NCBI RefSeq assembly: GCF_042648365.1
Contig: NZ_JBHRXI010000001.1
Location: 594,149-658,148 of the forward strand
Reading direction: 5' to 3'
Length of the DNA stretch: 64,000 bases
Source of the DNA: Lutimaribacter_A marinistellae
Lineage (GTDB): Bacteria; Pseudomonadota; Alphaproteobacteria; Rhodobacterales; Rhodobacteraceae
Shown here piece by piece: positions 1 through 8,875 of this stretch. How positions within the stretch are numbered: position 1 is the first letter of the stretch; every line of letters begins with the position of its first letter. The notes beneath the pieces were generated by a model. It searched no databases, was not told the DNA's origin, and worked only from the letters and a program-made list of their open reading frames with translations. The position numbers and the translations under genes were made by a program.

Positions 1-1133
1 ACCCGTTCCTGCGATCCGCGGACCCGACGGCATCCGTCTCTATCGTCCCAAGCGGCGGCTCCGTCACACCGGCGCAAGCCAACGCCATCCGGTATCTCGT
101 GGCCTCTGCAGTCACCGGTTTGGAGGTCGAGAATGTCGCGGTGATCGATGCCACAGGGGCCGTGATCGGTTCGCCGGAGACAACCCCCGCGGCCAGCACG
201 GCCGAGGATCGGGCGCAGCAATTGCGCGAACGCGTGCTCCGCCTTGTCGAGGCGCGCGTGGGCCGGGGCAACGCGGTTGTCGAGGTCAGCGTCGAAACCG
301 TTACTGAAACGGAATCCATTCGCGAACGCCGAATCGATCCCAATGGAAGGGTGGCCATCAGCACTGATGTCGAGGAACGGTCCGACACTTCTCGTAACCA
401 GTCCGCGGACGTCACGGTTGCCTCGAATCTACCGGATGGCGATGGCGCCACAGGCGATGAATCCAATTCGAGCACCAGCGAGACTCGTGAGCGCGTGAAT
501 TACGAGGTCTCTGAAACAGAGCTGGAGATTGTTCGGGTTCCCGGAGCGATCAAGCGTCTTTCGGTCGCGGTGCTCGTCGACGGGATTCGCGGAACCGACG
601 AGGCTGGCGCGGCGACCATTGCCGAGCGTCCGGAAGGCGAGATGGAGGCCCTGCGCGAACTGGTCGAATCGGCCGTGGGCTTCGACGCCGCACGCGGTGA
701 CGTGATCACGTTGAAGTCGATGGACCTGCCCTCGGTCGCACCGCAAGGCACGGTGGCCAATGCCTCGGCCTGGCCCGATTTCTTGGCTGATCCGATGGCG
801 ATTCTTCAGATGGCGACCTTGGCCCTGGTTTCTCTGATCCTTGGATTTTTCGTCATACGCCCGGTTTTGATGCGCCCTGCGCCCGACACTTTGAGCTTGC
901 CACCCGGTGATCCTGCAAACGGCGCAGATGTCACAGCCCCGCCCGTGCTCATGGGCGAAGTCCAGAACGAGGACGGCAGCTTTGGCACTGCCGGCGATGG
1001 GCAGCTGCCCGCCATCGCAGCAACTCCCAGCGAGGATGCCGTCGCACGGCTGCAAATGATGATAGGCGACAAGCAGGAAGAAACCGTCGAAATCCTGCGT
1101 AGTTGGCTTGAGGAACGAGAGGAGAAAGCGTGA
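1..1133 (+). CDS. fliF: Flagellar MS-ring protein FliF, C-terminal part
   Basis: The reading frame is open from base 3, so the N-terminus and first membrane helix lie outside the window. What remains is the end of the periplasmic domain (SGGSVTPAQANAIRYLVAS, then GLEVENVAVID), an acidic low-complexity stretch, a second membrane helix near bases 790-880 (ILQMATLALVSLILGFFVI) and a cytoplasmic tail ending in EETVEILRSWLEE, the segment that in this family contacts FliG. FliF forms the MS-ring, on which the rod and export gate are built. The stop codon overlaps the start of the fliH-like gene by one base. A GTG at 99 is internal to the gene and not a start. Confidence 0.96.
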   Translation, partial: PFLRSADPTASVSIVPSGGSVTPAQANAIRYLVASAVTGLEVENVAVIDATGAVIGSPETTPAASTAEDRAQQLRERVLRLVEARVGRGNAVVEVSVETVTETESIRERRIDPNGRVAISTDVEERSDTSRNQSADVTVASNLPDGDGATGDESNSSTSETRERVNYEVSETELEIVRVPGAIKRLSVAVLVDGIRGTDEAGAATIAERPEGEMEALRELVESAVGFDAARGDVITLKSMDLPSVAPQGTVANASAWPDFLADPMAILQMATLALVSLILGFFVIRPVLMRPAPDTLSLPPGDPANGADVTAPPVLMGEVQNEDGSFGTAGDGQLPAIAATPSEDAVARLQMMIGDKQEETVEILRSWLEEREEKA

Positions 1134-1732
1134 TGACCATCGCTCATCTCCTCCAGGATTTCGAAACGGACCCGCTGAACGCTGACAAGGTCCATCTCAT
1201 GTCCGAAGAAGCGCTCGAGGAACATCGCCTCAAGGCTTTCGACCAAGGATACTCTGCCGGTTGGGACGATGCCGCGGCAGCGCAAGCCGACCAGAAAACG
1301 GATGTCGCCGCAGCACTTGCCCGCACTCTCGAAGACGCATCCTTCACCTACCAGGAAGCGCTCGCACAGCTCAGCGCGGCACTCGATCCCATGTTCAAGC
1401 GCCTTGTCGATACCGTCCTGCCTGGTGCTCTCAAGGACGGTTACGGCATGCACCTGGTCGAACAGTTACATGAGATGGCTCGCGGGCAAACCAGCCAACC
1501 GGCGCTGGTCGTCGTTCCCAATGGGGCAGGCGCAATCCTCAAGCCTCTGCTCGAACGCGAATTCGCAATGCCCGTTCAGATCGTCGAAGAGGCCTCCCTG
1601 CCCCCCGGGCAGGCCAGCCTTCGCATCGGCAATGCGGAGCGCGCCGTGGATTGCGATGCGCTGATGGCAGCGCTTGCAACGGCACTCGAGTCTTTCACCT
1701 ACCACGCCAAGGAGGCCGCCCAGAATGTCTAA
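1133..1732 (+). CDS. fliH: FliH-like flagellar export protein
   Basis: A 199-residue soluble protein in the usual fliH place, after fliF and before fliN. FliH is the stator-like partner that holds the export ATPase FliI and binds FliN at the C-ring. The N-terminal third is charged and helical with the motif FDQGYSAGWDDA, resembling the FliH pattern in which a glycine-containing helix precedes the FliI-binding domain. The C-terminal half (PALVVVPNGAGAILKPL and a PPGQASLRIG segment) resembles the FliH/V-ATPase subunit E type fold. GAGGAG at 1119-1124 sits 8 bases before ATG 1133, so that start is preferred to GTG 1130. Sequence conservation of FliH is low in this order, so the call leans partly on position. 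Confidence 0.78.
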   Translation: MTIAHLLQDFETDPLNADKVHLMSEEALEEHRLKAFDQGYSAGWDDAAAAQADQKTDVAAALARTLEDASFTYQEALAQLSAALDPMFKRLVDTVLPGALKDGYGMHLVEQLHEMARGQTSQPALVVVPNGAGAILKPLLEREFAMPVQIVEEASLPPGQASLRIGNAERAVDCDALMAALATALESFTYHAKEAAQNV

Positions 1733-2009
1733 ATCGACGAGCCGACCCGACACTCCGAACCCGTTCGAAGCCGTACCGATCGAAATCACCGTTTCGGTCG
1801 GGCGCGCAAGGCCACTCATCAAAGAGCTCGCCACCTTGGGCGAAAACGCGGTTCTCACTCTTGACCGCCGTGTCGAAGATCCGGTGGAGCTTTACGTCGG
1901 TGACCAATTGGTGGCCCGAGGCCAACTCGAAGAGATGGAAGGCGAGGCTGCGGGTCAACTCGCCGTTCGCCTTACCGAGGTTTCGAACGTGAAGACCGGC
2001 CTCGAATGA
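1725..2009 (+). CDS. fliN: Flagellar motor switch protein FliN
   Basis: A 94-residue protein consisting almost entirely of one SpoA (surface presentation of antigens) domain, with the diagnostic run VEDPVELYVGDQLVARGQL. FliN forms the base of the C-ring, which sets rotation direction and receives export substrates through FliH. The start is ATG 1725, inside the 3' end of the fliH-like gene (8-base overlap); an upstream in-frame extension to 1674 would lie wholly within fliH. The gene overlaps fliP by four bases (ATGA), which suggests translational coupling. The protein lacks the extra N-terminal domain seen in some FliN proteins and is short even for the family. Confidence 0.93.
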   Translation: MSKSTSRPDTPNPFEAVPIEITVSVGRARPLIKELATLGENAVLTLDRRVEDPVELYVGDQLVARGQLEEMEGEAAGQLAVRLTEVSNVKTGLE

Positions 2010-2743
2010 AACACGCAGGCCTGGTTCTCGCCATTCTGGCGATGACAATCGCAATTCCGGGTCAGGCCGTTGCGCAGGACGTTACGGTCAACCTTGGAGC
2101 GGACAGCTCGCTTTCGGGCCGTGCGATCCAGCTGATCCTGCTGATCACGGTTCTCAGCCTTGCGCCGGGCCTTGCGATCATGGTGACCTGTTTTCCATTT
2201 CTCGTGACCGTACTGGCAATTCTGCGCCAAGGGATCGGGCTTCAGCAATCGCCACCCAACATGCTGATCGTCAGCCTGGCGCTTTTCCTCACATATTTCG
2301 TGATGGAACCGGTCTTTACCCAGGCTTGGCAGACCGGCCTGCGCCCCTTGATCGACGAAGAAATGGCACTGGAACCGGCCTTGCGGTCTGCCATCGAACC
2401 ATTCCGCAATTTCATGGCTTCAAGGGTAGATGCCGAAACCTTTGCCGCAATCGCCGCCTTGCGGCCCGACGGCATAGCAGTAAGCCCAGCTCCGGACGCG
2501 TCGCTTTCGGTCCTCGTACCTTCTTTCATGCTGTCCGAGATCGCTCGCGCCTTCCAGATCGGCTTTCTGGTATTCCTGCCGTTTCTTGTGATCGATCTCG
2601 TGGTCGCAGCGGTTCTCATGTCCATGGGTATGATGATGGTCCCGCCCGCGACGGTCGCGCTGCCTTTCAAGCTGGCATTTTTCGTCATCGCCGATGGTTG
2701 GACCCTGATCGCCTCGGCGCTCGTCCGCAGTTACCTGCCATAA
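2006..2743 (+). CDS. fliP: Flagellar type III export gate protein FliP
   Basis: A 245-residue membrane protein with a cleavable-looking signal peptide (MKHAGLVLAILAMTIAIPGQ, then AVAQ), as is usual for FliP, followed by four hydrophobic segments. Family landmarks are RGLs-like RQGIGLQQSPPNMLIVSLAL and LVPSFMLSEIARAFQIGFL, then VVAAVLMSMGMMMVPP near the C-terminus. FliP forms the core of the FliPQR export gate in the MS-ring. It is the last gene of the fliF-fliH-fliN-fliP run. The following 242 bases (2744-2985) separate it from the convergent flgI and show no clear gene or terminator. Confidence 0.97.
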   Translation: MKHAGLVLAILAMTIAIPGQAVAQDVTVNLGADSSLSGRAIQLILLITVLSLAPGLAIMVTCFPFLVTVLAILRQGIGLQQSPPNMLIVSLALFLTYFVMEPVFTQAWQTGLRPLIDEEMALEPALRSAIEPFRNFMASRVDAETFAAIAALRPDGIAVSPAPDASLSVLVPSFMLSEIARAFQIGFLVFLPFLVIDLVVAAVLMSMGMMMVPPATVALPFKLAFFVIADGWTLIASALVRSYLP

Positions 2744-2985
2744 GATCATCAATTGTGCCGAAGCTCCCGCGCTTGGTTGTTCCCTGATCCAGATCGCGAT
2801 CGGTGTCGGCAGAACGGCCACGTTCCGAGCGACGTTGACGCCTGTCTTTGAACCTTGCCGGCGCTCGCACTCACGTCTCTACGCGCCTTATGGTTCCGCC
2901 CTTCAGAACGGCTCCATCCGCGACGGGAGAGCATCTCGGACAGGGGGCCGCGTTCACCCGGTATGCTTACGCCAGTGTCTCGGGA

Positions 2986-4086
2986 TCAGTGCACGATGAA
3001 CTCTGCGTGCAGGGCGCCGGCCGCCTTGATCGTTTTGAGAATGTCGATCATGTCGCGTGGCGAAACGCCCAAGGCATTCAAACCGGCAACTACTTCGGAA
3101 AGCGACGTGCTCTCGGGCAGCTCGGCCAGCCCTGTTCCCTCGTCCTCTTCGATCTGAGCGTTGGTGCGCGGAACGGCGACCGTCTGACCGTCCGAGAACG
3201 GGTTCGGTTGAACGACAATGGGCGCCTCTTCGACCCGCAAGGTCAGATTGCCCTGTGACACGGCGACGCGCGAGATCCGCACATCGTCGCCCATCACGAT
3301 CGTACCCGACCGTTGATCGACCACGACCCTGGCCTTGCGCTCGGGCTCGACCAGGATGTTCTCGATCCGCCCGATGGCATGGGCCACCGACACCGACCGG
3401 GTCGCGGGTACATCCAACTCGATGGTTCCCGAGTCCCGCATTACGGCTACCGGGGCGTTAAATTCGGAGTTCACCGCTCGCTCGATGCGGCCTGCCGTGG
3501 TGAAATCAGGCTCTCGCAAGGCCAGACGAAGGCTGGTCAACGACCCGAGGTCAAAGGCGACCTCACGCTCGACCCGCGCACCCGAGGGGATCACGCCGGA
3601 GGTTGGTACGCCCCGCGTGACCGAGGCCGCATCACCTTCGGCAACGGTCCCGCCAGCCAGCACGGTGCCCTGCGCAACCGCGTAAATCTGACCATCGGCG
3701 GCATTGAGCGCCGTCATGATCAGAGTACCGCCGAGCAAGCTCTTGGAATCGCCGATTGCCGAGACCGTTACGTCGATCTGGCTTCCCACCCGGGCAAAAG
3801 GGGGCAAGGCGGCGGTGACTAACACGGCTGCCACGTTCTTGGGGCGGAACTGCTCTCCATCGACGTTTACGCCCAGACGCTCGAGCACGTTCGACATGAT
3901 TTCTTCGGTGAAGGGCGTGTTGCGCAGGCCATCGCCCGTGCCGTTGAGGCCGACGACAAGGCCATATCCGACCAGATCGTTGCCACGCACCCCGTCAAAA
4001 TCGACAAGATCCTTCAGTCGGATCGACCCGGCCTGAGATGTGACGGGCAGGAGGACAGCAATACAGAAAAGCAGGATACGGATCAT
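2986..4086 (-). CDS. flgI: Flagellar P-ring protein FlgI
   Basis: A 366-residue periplasmic protein with an N-terminal signal peptide (MIRILLFCIAVLLPVTSQAG). The family hallmark SIRLKDLVDFDGVRGNDLVG follows at once, then GYGLVVGLNGTGDG, and the C-terminus holds PRDMIDILKTIKAAGALHAE. FlgI builds the P-ring in the peptidoglycan layer around the rod. It is the last gene of the flgE-flgK-flgL-flgI unit and its start overlaps the flgL stop by four bases. In many other bacteria flgI sits next to flgH; here flgH is about 10 kb away in the forward-strand operon. Confidence 0.97.
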   Translation of the reverse strand: MIRILLFCIAVLLPVTSQAGSIRLKDLVDFDGVRGNDLVGYGLVVGLNGTGDGLRNTPFTEEIMSNVLERLGVNVDGEQFRPKNVAAVLVTAALPPFARVGSQIDVTVSAIGDSKSLLGGTLIMTALNAADGQIYAVAQGTVLAGGTVAEGDAASVTRGVPTSGVIPSGARVEREVAFDLGSLTSLRLALREPDFTTAGRIERAVNSEFNAPVAVMRDSGTIELDVPATRSVSVAHAIGRIENILVEPERKARVVVDQRSGTIVMGDDVRISRVAVSQGNLTLRVEEAPIVVQPNPFSDGQTVAVPRTNAQIEEDEGTGLAELPESTSLSEVVAGLNALGVSPRDMIDILKTIKAAGALHAEFIVH

Positions 4087-5087
4087 TTCAGGTAATTCAC
4101 CAATGATAATTGCGCATTCCGCACCGTTACAGAATACAAGGCATCAAGCTGCCCCTGGGCGGCCTGAAGCCGCGTCGCGGTATCATAAGGATCCGCGCCG
4201 ATCAGTTCGTTCCGCGCGATTTCGAGGCTCGACCGCGCCGCCGCATTGCGGGCAGCCGCTTGACCGATACGATCCTGGGCCGCACCGACCTTGCCTTGCA
4301 GACCGATGACCTTGTCACCGGTATTGGCGAGGGCAACGCCCAATTCGCGGGCGAGGACGCCGCGTTGTTCCATCGACAGGCTCAGAGCGGGGTCATCGTT
4401 CAGCGCGGCTACCGCCGCCGCCATCAGCCCATCGCGCAAGGCAGGGTCCATTACCGTGAGATCCAGCGCAACCGTCTCGCGTTCGGAAACCTGCATTGCG
4501 GAAAGCGCCGTGTCGCTGCCGCCGTAAAGAGTCGCAAACCCGGCCGGATCCTGAAACCAATCCTGCGCCTTTTCGATTGCGTCTCGCGCCGATCCCGCGC
4601 CTTCGAGGGCTTCTTTGAGTCTGGCGAGCAGGATATCGGCCTGTGGCAAGGGCGTGCTGTCCGTTGCCACCCCCGCGAAAACGCTACGCCCGCCTACACG
4701 CGTGTTGAGCGACGAGATCATGTCCTCCAACGCACCACGCGCCTCGGTCGCAAGGATACCGTGTTGCCCCGCCATTCCCGCGGAATCGGCCTGTAGCAGG
4801 ACCGTCGACAAACCGCTCGACCGATCGGCGACGCGGGTCAGACCCGCCTGCATCGCGTCTGCGAATAACCGGGCCTCGGTCCCAGAGATCCTGAACGCGT
4901 CGAGGCGCGACATGCCACGCTCGATATCGGTCACGTGAGAGTAGTCGCCTGCAAGATGCGCGGAAACATCGCTAACCCGGCCACTGCTCAACTCTTTCGA
5001 GAGACGTTCGACATCTGAGCGGATCTCGGCGCTGCGGGTCTTGAGCATCAGCCCGCGGGCGAGATCTCCGACGGAAGTCATGGTCAT
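4083..5087 (-). CDS. flgL: Flagellar hook-associated protein 3, FlgL
   Basis: A 334-residue flagellin-like protein. The N-terminus has the amphipathic helical D0/D1 pattern (SAEIRSDVERLSKELSSGRV) and the C-terminus ends in heptad-rich helices (DALYSVTVRNAQLSLVNYLK), so both ends can pair as in flagellins. FlgL forms the hook-filament junction together with FlgK. Adjacent flgK on one side and flgI on the other support FlgL rather than flagellin, as does the absence of flaF or flbT. The gene starts four bases after the flgK stop region, with ATG 5087; a second methionine two codons on is possible. Confidence 0.9.
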   Translation of the reverse strand: MTMTSVGDLARGLMLKTRSAEIRSDVERLSKELSSGRVSDVSAHLAGDYSHVTDIERGMSRLDAFRISGTEARLFADAMQAGLTRVADRSSGLSTVLLQADSAGMAGQHGILATEARGALEDMISSLNTRVGGRSVFAGVATDSTPLPQADILLARLKEALEGAGSARDAIEKAQDWFQDPAGFATLYGGSDTALSAMQVSERETVALDLTVMDPALRDGLMAAAVAALNDDPALSLSMEQRGVLARELGVALANTGDKVIGLQGKVGAAQDRIGQAAARNAAARSSLEIARNELIGADPYDTATRLQAAQGQLDALYSVTVRNAQLSLVNYLK

Positions 5088-5091
5088 GTCA

Positions 5092-6516
5092 TTAGATCCT
5101 CAGCAATTGATCCATCATGTCGTCGAGGGTTTCCAGCAAGCGCGCATTCGCGGCATAGACCTGCTCCACCCGCATCAGCGATTGCAGCTCTGTATCCGTA
5201 TCGACGCCCTTTTCCATTTCGAGACGCTGCATCTCGACCGCCTCGCTGTTGGCTCGGGCCAGTTTCTGGTCTGCCTGATGTGCGCGTCCCCCCGAACGAG
5301 ACATCACGGCGTTTGCAAGATCCGAGGCCGTCATAGCTCCGCTTCCCAGGACAAGGTCCGATTGCGCACGCGCATTTTCGAGCGCGGACACAAAGCCCTG
5401 CAACAGTCGGGCCTCGCCCGGCGGGCCGGGCGTTGTGGCGCCAAGCCCGTCGCGCAGTCGCCAACTCTGACCTGGCGACAGGACCTCTGACAGCGCGATC
5501 CGACTTGCGAGACCGGTGGTATCGCCATCGAAACGTTTGCCACCGTCCGTAAACATTCCGGCTGCGGCGGCGCCAAGGGTCGCATCTAGGCCAGGGGCCT
5601 GAAACCGTTCGACAAGGTCGCGCGCCATGGCGTCCAGATCGGCCTGCGCCTCGGCGCCCAGAACGTCACGGATGTCGAACTGCGCGGCGAGCGAGCCACC
5701 CGCCAGAGCCTTGGTGCCTATGGGCACCCCGTTGACAGCGACACCGCCGAGTGCGCCGTTTTCAAACGTCATGTGCGCCGTGACGAGGCCGGTTTCCCGG
5801 AACGTCACGTCGGCTGCCTTCCCGTCCAGCAGGATCGCGCCCCCATCGGTGTAGAGCGCAACTGCATCCCGGCCCCTCGGAACCTCGTTTACCGGGACGA
5901 TCCTGTTTATCTCGTCGATCAGGGTCTGACGGCGATCCAAAAGGCTCGACACATCCTCACCGCTTGCCCGTAGTGCGGGGATCTTTCCGTTCGCAACCTC
6001 TACCTCCGTCAGCAGGCGCCCCAAGCTGTCGACCTGGCGCGCGATCTCACGGTCGGCATCAGTGCGCGCCTGCTGCACTTCGCGCGCCGCCATGTTGAGC
6101 GACGTGGCGAGGTCAGACGCCGAGGCAACCGCTGCATCCAGGCGGACGGCCGAACCGGGAAGGCTGGCTGCCTCGATGAGGCGCGACTCCAAGGCCGCAA
6201 CGTGTCCGGCAAGCGAGGTTTCTTCTCCGACCGTGCCGCTTACCCGTTCCATCCGCGAATGAAAGCCGTCGATCGTCTTGGCATGGCCCAACACAGCCTC
6301 CGCCTCTCGCCGGTTGGCGATCAGCACCGGATCGGTATGCCTGCGGACCCCCGCAAATCCGACACCGCTACCAAGTGCGTCCCCAACCAGCTCGAGGCTT
6401 CGCCGCGCGTATCCCGGTGTCAGCGCGTTCGCGATATTGTCCGAAATCAGCGAGGATGTCCGGCTGGCGGCGGTCAGACCACTCAGGGCCGAATTGAAGG
6501 CAGTGGAAATGCTCAT
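5092..6516 (-). CDS. flgK: Flagellar hook-associated protein 1, FlgK
   Basis: A 474-residue axial protein. The N-terminal rod/hook signature is clear: LSGLTAASRTSSLISDNIAN followed by the ALTPGYARR segment. The C-terminus carries the matching FlgG/FlgK helix VEQVYAANARLLETLDDMMD. FlgK is the first hook-filament junction protein, added after the hook is complete. It lies between flgE and flgL in the same orientation, 32 bases downstream of the flgE stop. The length fits FlgK of alphaproteobacteria, which is shorter than the enterobacterial protein of about 550 residues. Confidence 0.95.
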   Translation of the reverse strand: MSISTAFNSALSGLTAASRTSSLISDNIANALTPGYARRSLELVGDALGSGVGFAGVRRHTDPVLIANRREAEAVLGHAKTIDGFHSRMERVSGTVGEETSLAGHVAALESRLIEAASLPGSAVRLDAAVASASDLATSLNMAAREVQQARTDADREIARQVDSLGRLLTEVEVANGKIPALRASGEDVSSLLDRRQTLIDEINRIVPVNEVPRGRDAVALYTDGGAILLDGKAADVTFRETGLVTAHMTFENGALGGVAVNGVPIGTKALAGGSLAAQFDIRDVLGAEAQADLDAMARDLVERFQAPGLDATLGAAAAGMFTDGGKRFDGDTTGLASRIALSEVLSPGQSWRLRDGLGATTPGPPGEARLLQGFVSALENARAQSDLVLGSGAMTASDLANAVMSRSGGRAHQADQKLARANSEAVEMQRLEMEKGVDTDTELQSLMRVEQVYAANARLLETLDDMMDQLLRI

Positions 6517-6548
6517 GCCGCACCTCTCATAGAATGATCATGACGACG

Positions 6549-7850
6549 TCAGCGTTTGATGTTCGTTGTTTCCTGCAGCATCTCGTCAACGGTCTGGATG
6601 ACCTTGGCGCTGGAGGAATAGGCCCTTTGTGTCTGGATCATAGAGGTCAATTCCGTTGCCACGTCGGTGGTCGATTCCTCGCGTGCAAAGGACACCAGGT
6701 CACCTGTCGGACCGTCACCGGCATTCCACAGAAAGATCGGCCCGCTTTCCCGTGACGGCGCATAAGTCTGCTTGTCCAGCGGGGTCATTCCGTTCGGATT
6801 GGGAAGATCCACCAGAGGGACCTGGAAAATCCGCCGGCTGGCCCCCGTGTCAAAGAAAGCGTGAACATAGCCGTTTTCGTCGACCTCGACACGGGTCATG
6901 CTGCCCACCGCCGATCCGTCCTTTTCGATCGACACAGGCGCAAAGCGGTCGGAAAGCTGCGTCAGCCCACTTGGGTCGCCAAGCTGTCCAAGTCCGATTT
7001 CGATCGGTCCGCCCGCCGCCTCGACAACCACACTTCCAGTCGCAGGATCATAACTGCCGCCGCTGGTCATTGTGACCGAGGAAAGCGTCCCGCCACTGGC
7101 CCGATCATCGGTAAAGCTCAGCGTGTATTCTCCCACGACGGTGTCGCCTGACGCGGTATCGCGCAAGCGCATGGTCCACTGGTTGGATTCGCCTGAGGCA
7201 GGAATCGTCGGAACGAATTCGATCCGGATGCTTTCGGACTTGCCGAGGTTGTCGAAATACTCGACCGAGAGGTTCTGCACTTCCCCCTCCGAACCGGCCT
7301 CGGTCTGTGTCGCGGGAAGGTTGATGCCCAGTGCGATCCGGGTCGTGGGCGAACCCGAGAGTTGGTTGACCTTGAGCTCCACAGGTTCCAGCCCCTCCGC
7401 CGTGTCGCGCGGATAGGTCGGTATCGTGCCATCGGGCGCAGCTGGCCATCCCAGCAGGACGAGGCCCGATTCGGTCACCAGCCTGCCGACATCGTCGGTG
7501 CGAAACGATCCGGTCGTGGTCAGCCGCATCTGTGGCGCACCATTGTCGGCGTTCAGTTCGGGTACGGATGCCACGGGAAGCATCCCGCGCCCGCGAACCG
7601 CAAGATCGGTCGCGTTCGACGTAGTAACAAGTGAGCCGCGTTCGTCGATCATGCGCTGCGCGGTTGTACGCACACCGCCGGCGGCATACTTGCCCCCGTT
7701 GCCCGCGTTCACCACCGAGTGGAAATCGGTTTCGACCCTTTTGTAGCCGAACGTCGACGAGTTCGCGATGTTGTCCGAAATCGTCGCCAGCCGGCTGGCA
7801 TTCGCGGTCAGCGCCGCCACACCGGCATTAAGCGAGGAAGAGATCGTCAT
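6549..7850 (-). CDS. flgE: Flagellar hook protein FlgE
   Basis: A 433-residue axial protein from ATG 7850. An upstream in-frame methionine at 7871 adds seven residues but lacks a better ribosome site. The N-terminus has the rod/hook motif (SLNAGVAALTANASRLATIS then DNIANSSTFGYKR), and the C-terminus has the paired helix ELTSMIQTQRAYSSSAKVI. The middle contains hook-type beta domains (RTDDVGRLVTESGLVLLGWP). FlgE polymerises into the hook. The gene heads the flgE-flgK-flgL-flgI unit and is preceded by a CtrA-like box 59 bases upstream of the start. No flgD hook-cap gene is adjacent. Confidence 0.94.
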   Translation of the reverse strand: MTISSSLNAGVAALTANASRLATISDNIANSSTFGYKRVETDFHSVVNAGNGGKYAAGGVRTTAQRMIDERGSLVTTSNATDLAVRGRGMLPVASVPELNADNGAPQMRLTTTGSFRTDDVGRLVTESGLVLLGWPAAPDGTIPTYPRDTAEGLEPVELKVNQLSGSPTTRIALGINLPATQTEAGSEGEVQNLSVEYFDNLGKSESIRIEFVPTIPASGESNQWTMRLRDTASGDTVVGEYTLSFTDDRASGGTLSSVTMTSGGSYDPATGSVVVEAAGGPIEIGLGQLGDPSGLTQLSDRFAPVSIEKDGSAVGSMTRVEVDENGYVHAFFDTGASRRIFQVPLVDLPNPNGMTPLDKQTYAPSRESGPIFLWNAGDGPTGDLVSFAREESTTDVATELTSMIQTQRAYSSSAKVIQTVDEMLQETTNIKR

Positions 7851-7908
7851 TGGGCCGCCTTTCTGCTGCATCGGTCGGATCGTGATGCAACAGCTACCGT
7901 GCGCCCGC

Positions 7909-7923
7909 TTAACAGGCGGCTAA
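7909..7923 (-). promoter_or_regulatory. CtrA-like binding site upstream of flgE
   Basis: Read on the minus strand this is TTAG-CCGCCTG-TTAA. It matches the full CtrA consensus TTAA-N7-TTAA with one mismatch and exact spacing. It ends 59 bases upstream of the flgE start. Similar boxes precede motB and fliI in this cluster, all with an exact TTAA half next to the gene. CtrA controls flagellar genes in several Rhodobacterales; use of this site is inferred. Confidence 0.5.
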
Positions 7924-7941
7924 CGGCGGCAAGATTCCCTC

Positions 7942-8787
7942 CTACCCTGCCGGTTTTCGTAAAAAGATGACCTCAACGCGGTTGTTTCTTGCTGCCATCG
8001 GGTTGCGATCGGCCAGTTCGCGGTCGGCGTGGCCGGTAACGCGGCGAACGCGACTTGAGTCGAGGCCCCTGGATTCGAGCAGCAAGCGCGTGCGCTCCGC
8101 CCTGCGGTTCGACAATTCCCACACCGGACTTTCGGCAAGAACGACGGGATGAGCCCGAATATGCCCTCCGACCGCCACCCAGTTCGTGACGATGTCGGCA
8201 GAGCGCGCGACCACGCGCGCCAGTTCCTTCATCAGATCGGTAGGCCGGTCGGAGCGTTCTTCGAACAAGGGGGCGTCCTCGGTCGCGAACAGCTCGACGA
8301 TCAGCCCCTCGTCGGTTACGCGCGTCACGATATGGCGCAGCAGTTTGTCGCTGACCAGGCTTTCACCCCCGCGGCCCTGCAACAGCGCCTCGAGTTCGGT
8401 GAACTCCTCGTGCGGCGCTCGGTCACCGCCTTCGGCGTCGACGCCGGTCGAACCGCGCGATTGCCGCGCATCGGCCGGTCGCCAGTTGGTCGCGCCCGAA
8501 CCGTTCATAACCATGGTCTCTTCCGAGAACATGCTGTCCCCGCCAAAGGCGCCATCGCCGCCGCCCGAAACCGGGTTGACCGGTACATCCGGCGAAAAGT
8601 AATCCGCCAGCCCCTTGCGTTGCTTCTCCGTCGTCGCGTTCAGCAGCCACATCAACATGAAGAAGGCCATCATGGCGGTGACGAAGTCGGCATAAGCGAC
8701 CTTCCACGCGCCACCGTGATGGCCATCGCCACCCACGATTTTCTTCTTCTTGATGATGATCGGCGCCGCATTGGATTGCGCACCCAT
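7942..8787 (-). CDS. motB: Flagellar stator protein MotB
   Basis: A 281-residue protein. It has a basic N-terminus (IIIKKKKIVGG), one membrane helix carrying the conserved proton-binding aspartate (YADFVTAMMAFFMLMWLL), and a C-terminal OmpA-like peptidoglycan-binding domain with ELSNRRAERTRLLLESRG and VTGHADRE. MotB anchors the stator to the cell wall and forms the proton channel with MotA. ATG 8787 is preferred because AGGAG lies 8 bases upstream; two GTG codons just before it are too close to that site. No motA is adjacent, so the partner must be elsewhere. The gene stands alone between fliI and flgE, with its own CtrA-like box. Confidence 0.94.
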   Translation of the reverse strand: MGAQSNAAPIIIKKKKIVGGDGHHGGAWKVAYADFVTAMMAFFMLMWLLNATTEKQRKGLADYFSPDVPVNPVSGGGDGAFGGDSMFSEETMVMNGSGATNWRPADARQSRGSTGVDAEGGDRAPHEEFTELEALLQGRGGESLVSDKLLRHIVTRVTDEGLIVELFATEDAPLFEERSDRPTDLMKELARVVARSADIVTNWVAVGGHIRAHPVVLAESPVWELSNRRAERTRLLLESRGLDSSRVRRVTGHADRELADRNPMAARNNRVEVIFLRKPAG

Positions 8788-8832
8788 CTCCACCACTCCT
8801 AATCACCCGTGACCGGGATAGCAGTCGAGACG

Positions 8833-8847
8833 TTAAGGCGAGGATAA
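8833..8847 (-). promoter_or_regulatory. CtrA-like binding site upstream of motB
   Basis: On the minus strand the sequence is TTAT-CCTCGCC-TTAA, followed by C to give a TTAAC half site. This is one mismatch from TTAA-N7-TTAA with exact spacing, 46 bases upstream of the motB start, in the 88-base gap between fliI and motB. It is the second of three such boxes in the cluster. Function is inferred from the motif and position. Confidence 0.5.
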
Positions 8848-8875
8848 CACCTAAAGCTTTCGCGATTTCCGCAAC

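Noticed and set aside
2744..2985. Small genes between fliP and flgI
   Set aside because: Short frames of 60-odd codons exist on the minus strand, but they have arginine-rich, motif-free products, no ribosome sites and overlap each other.
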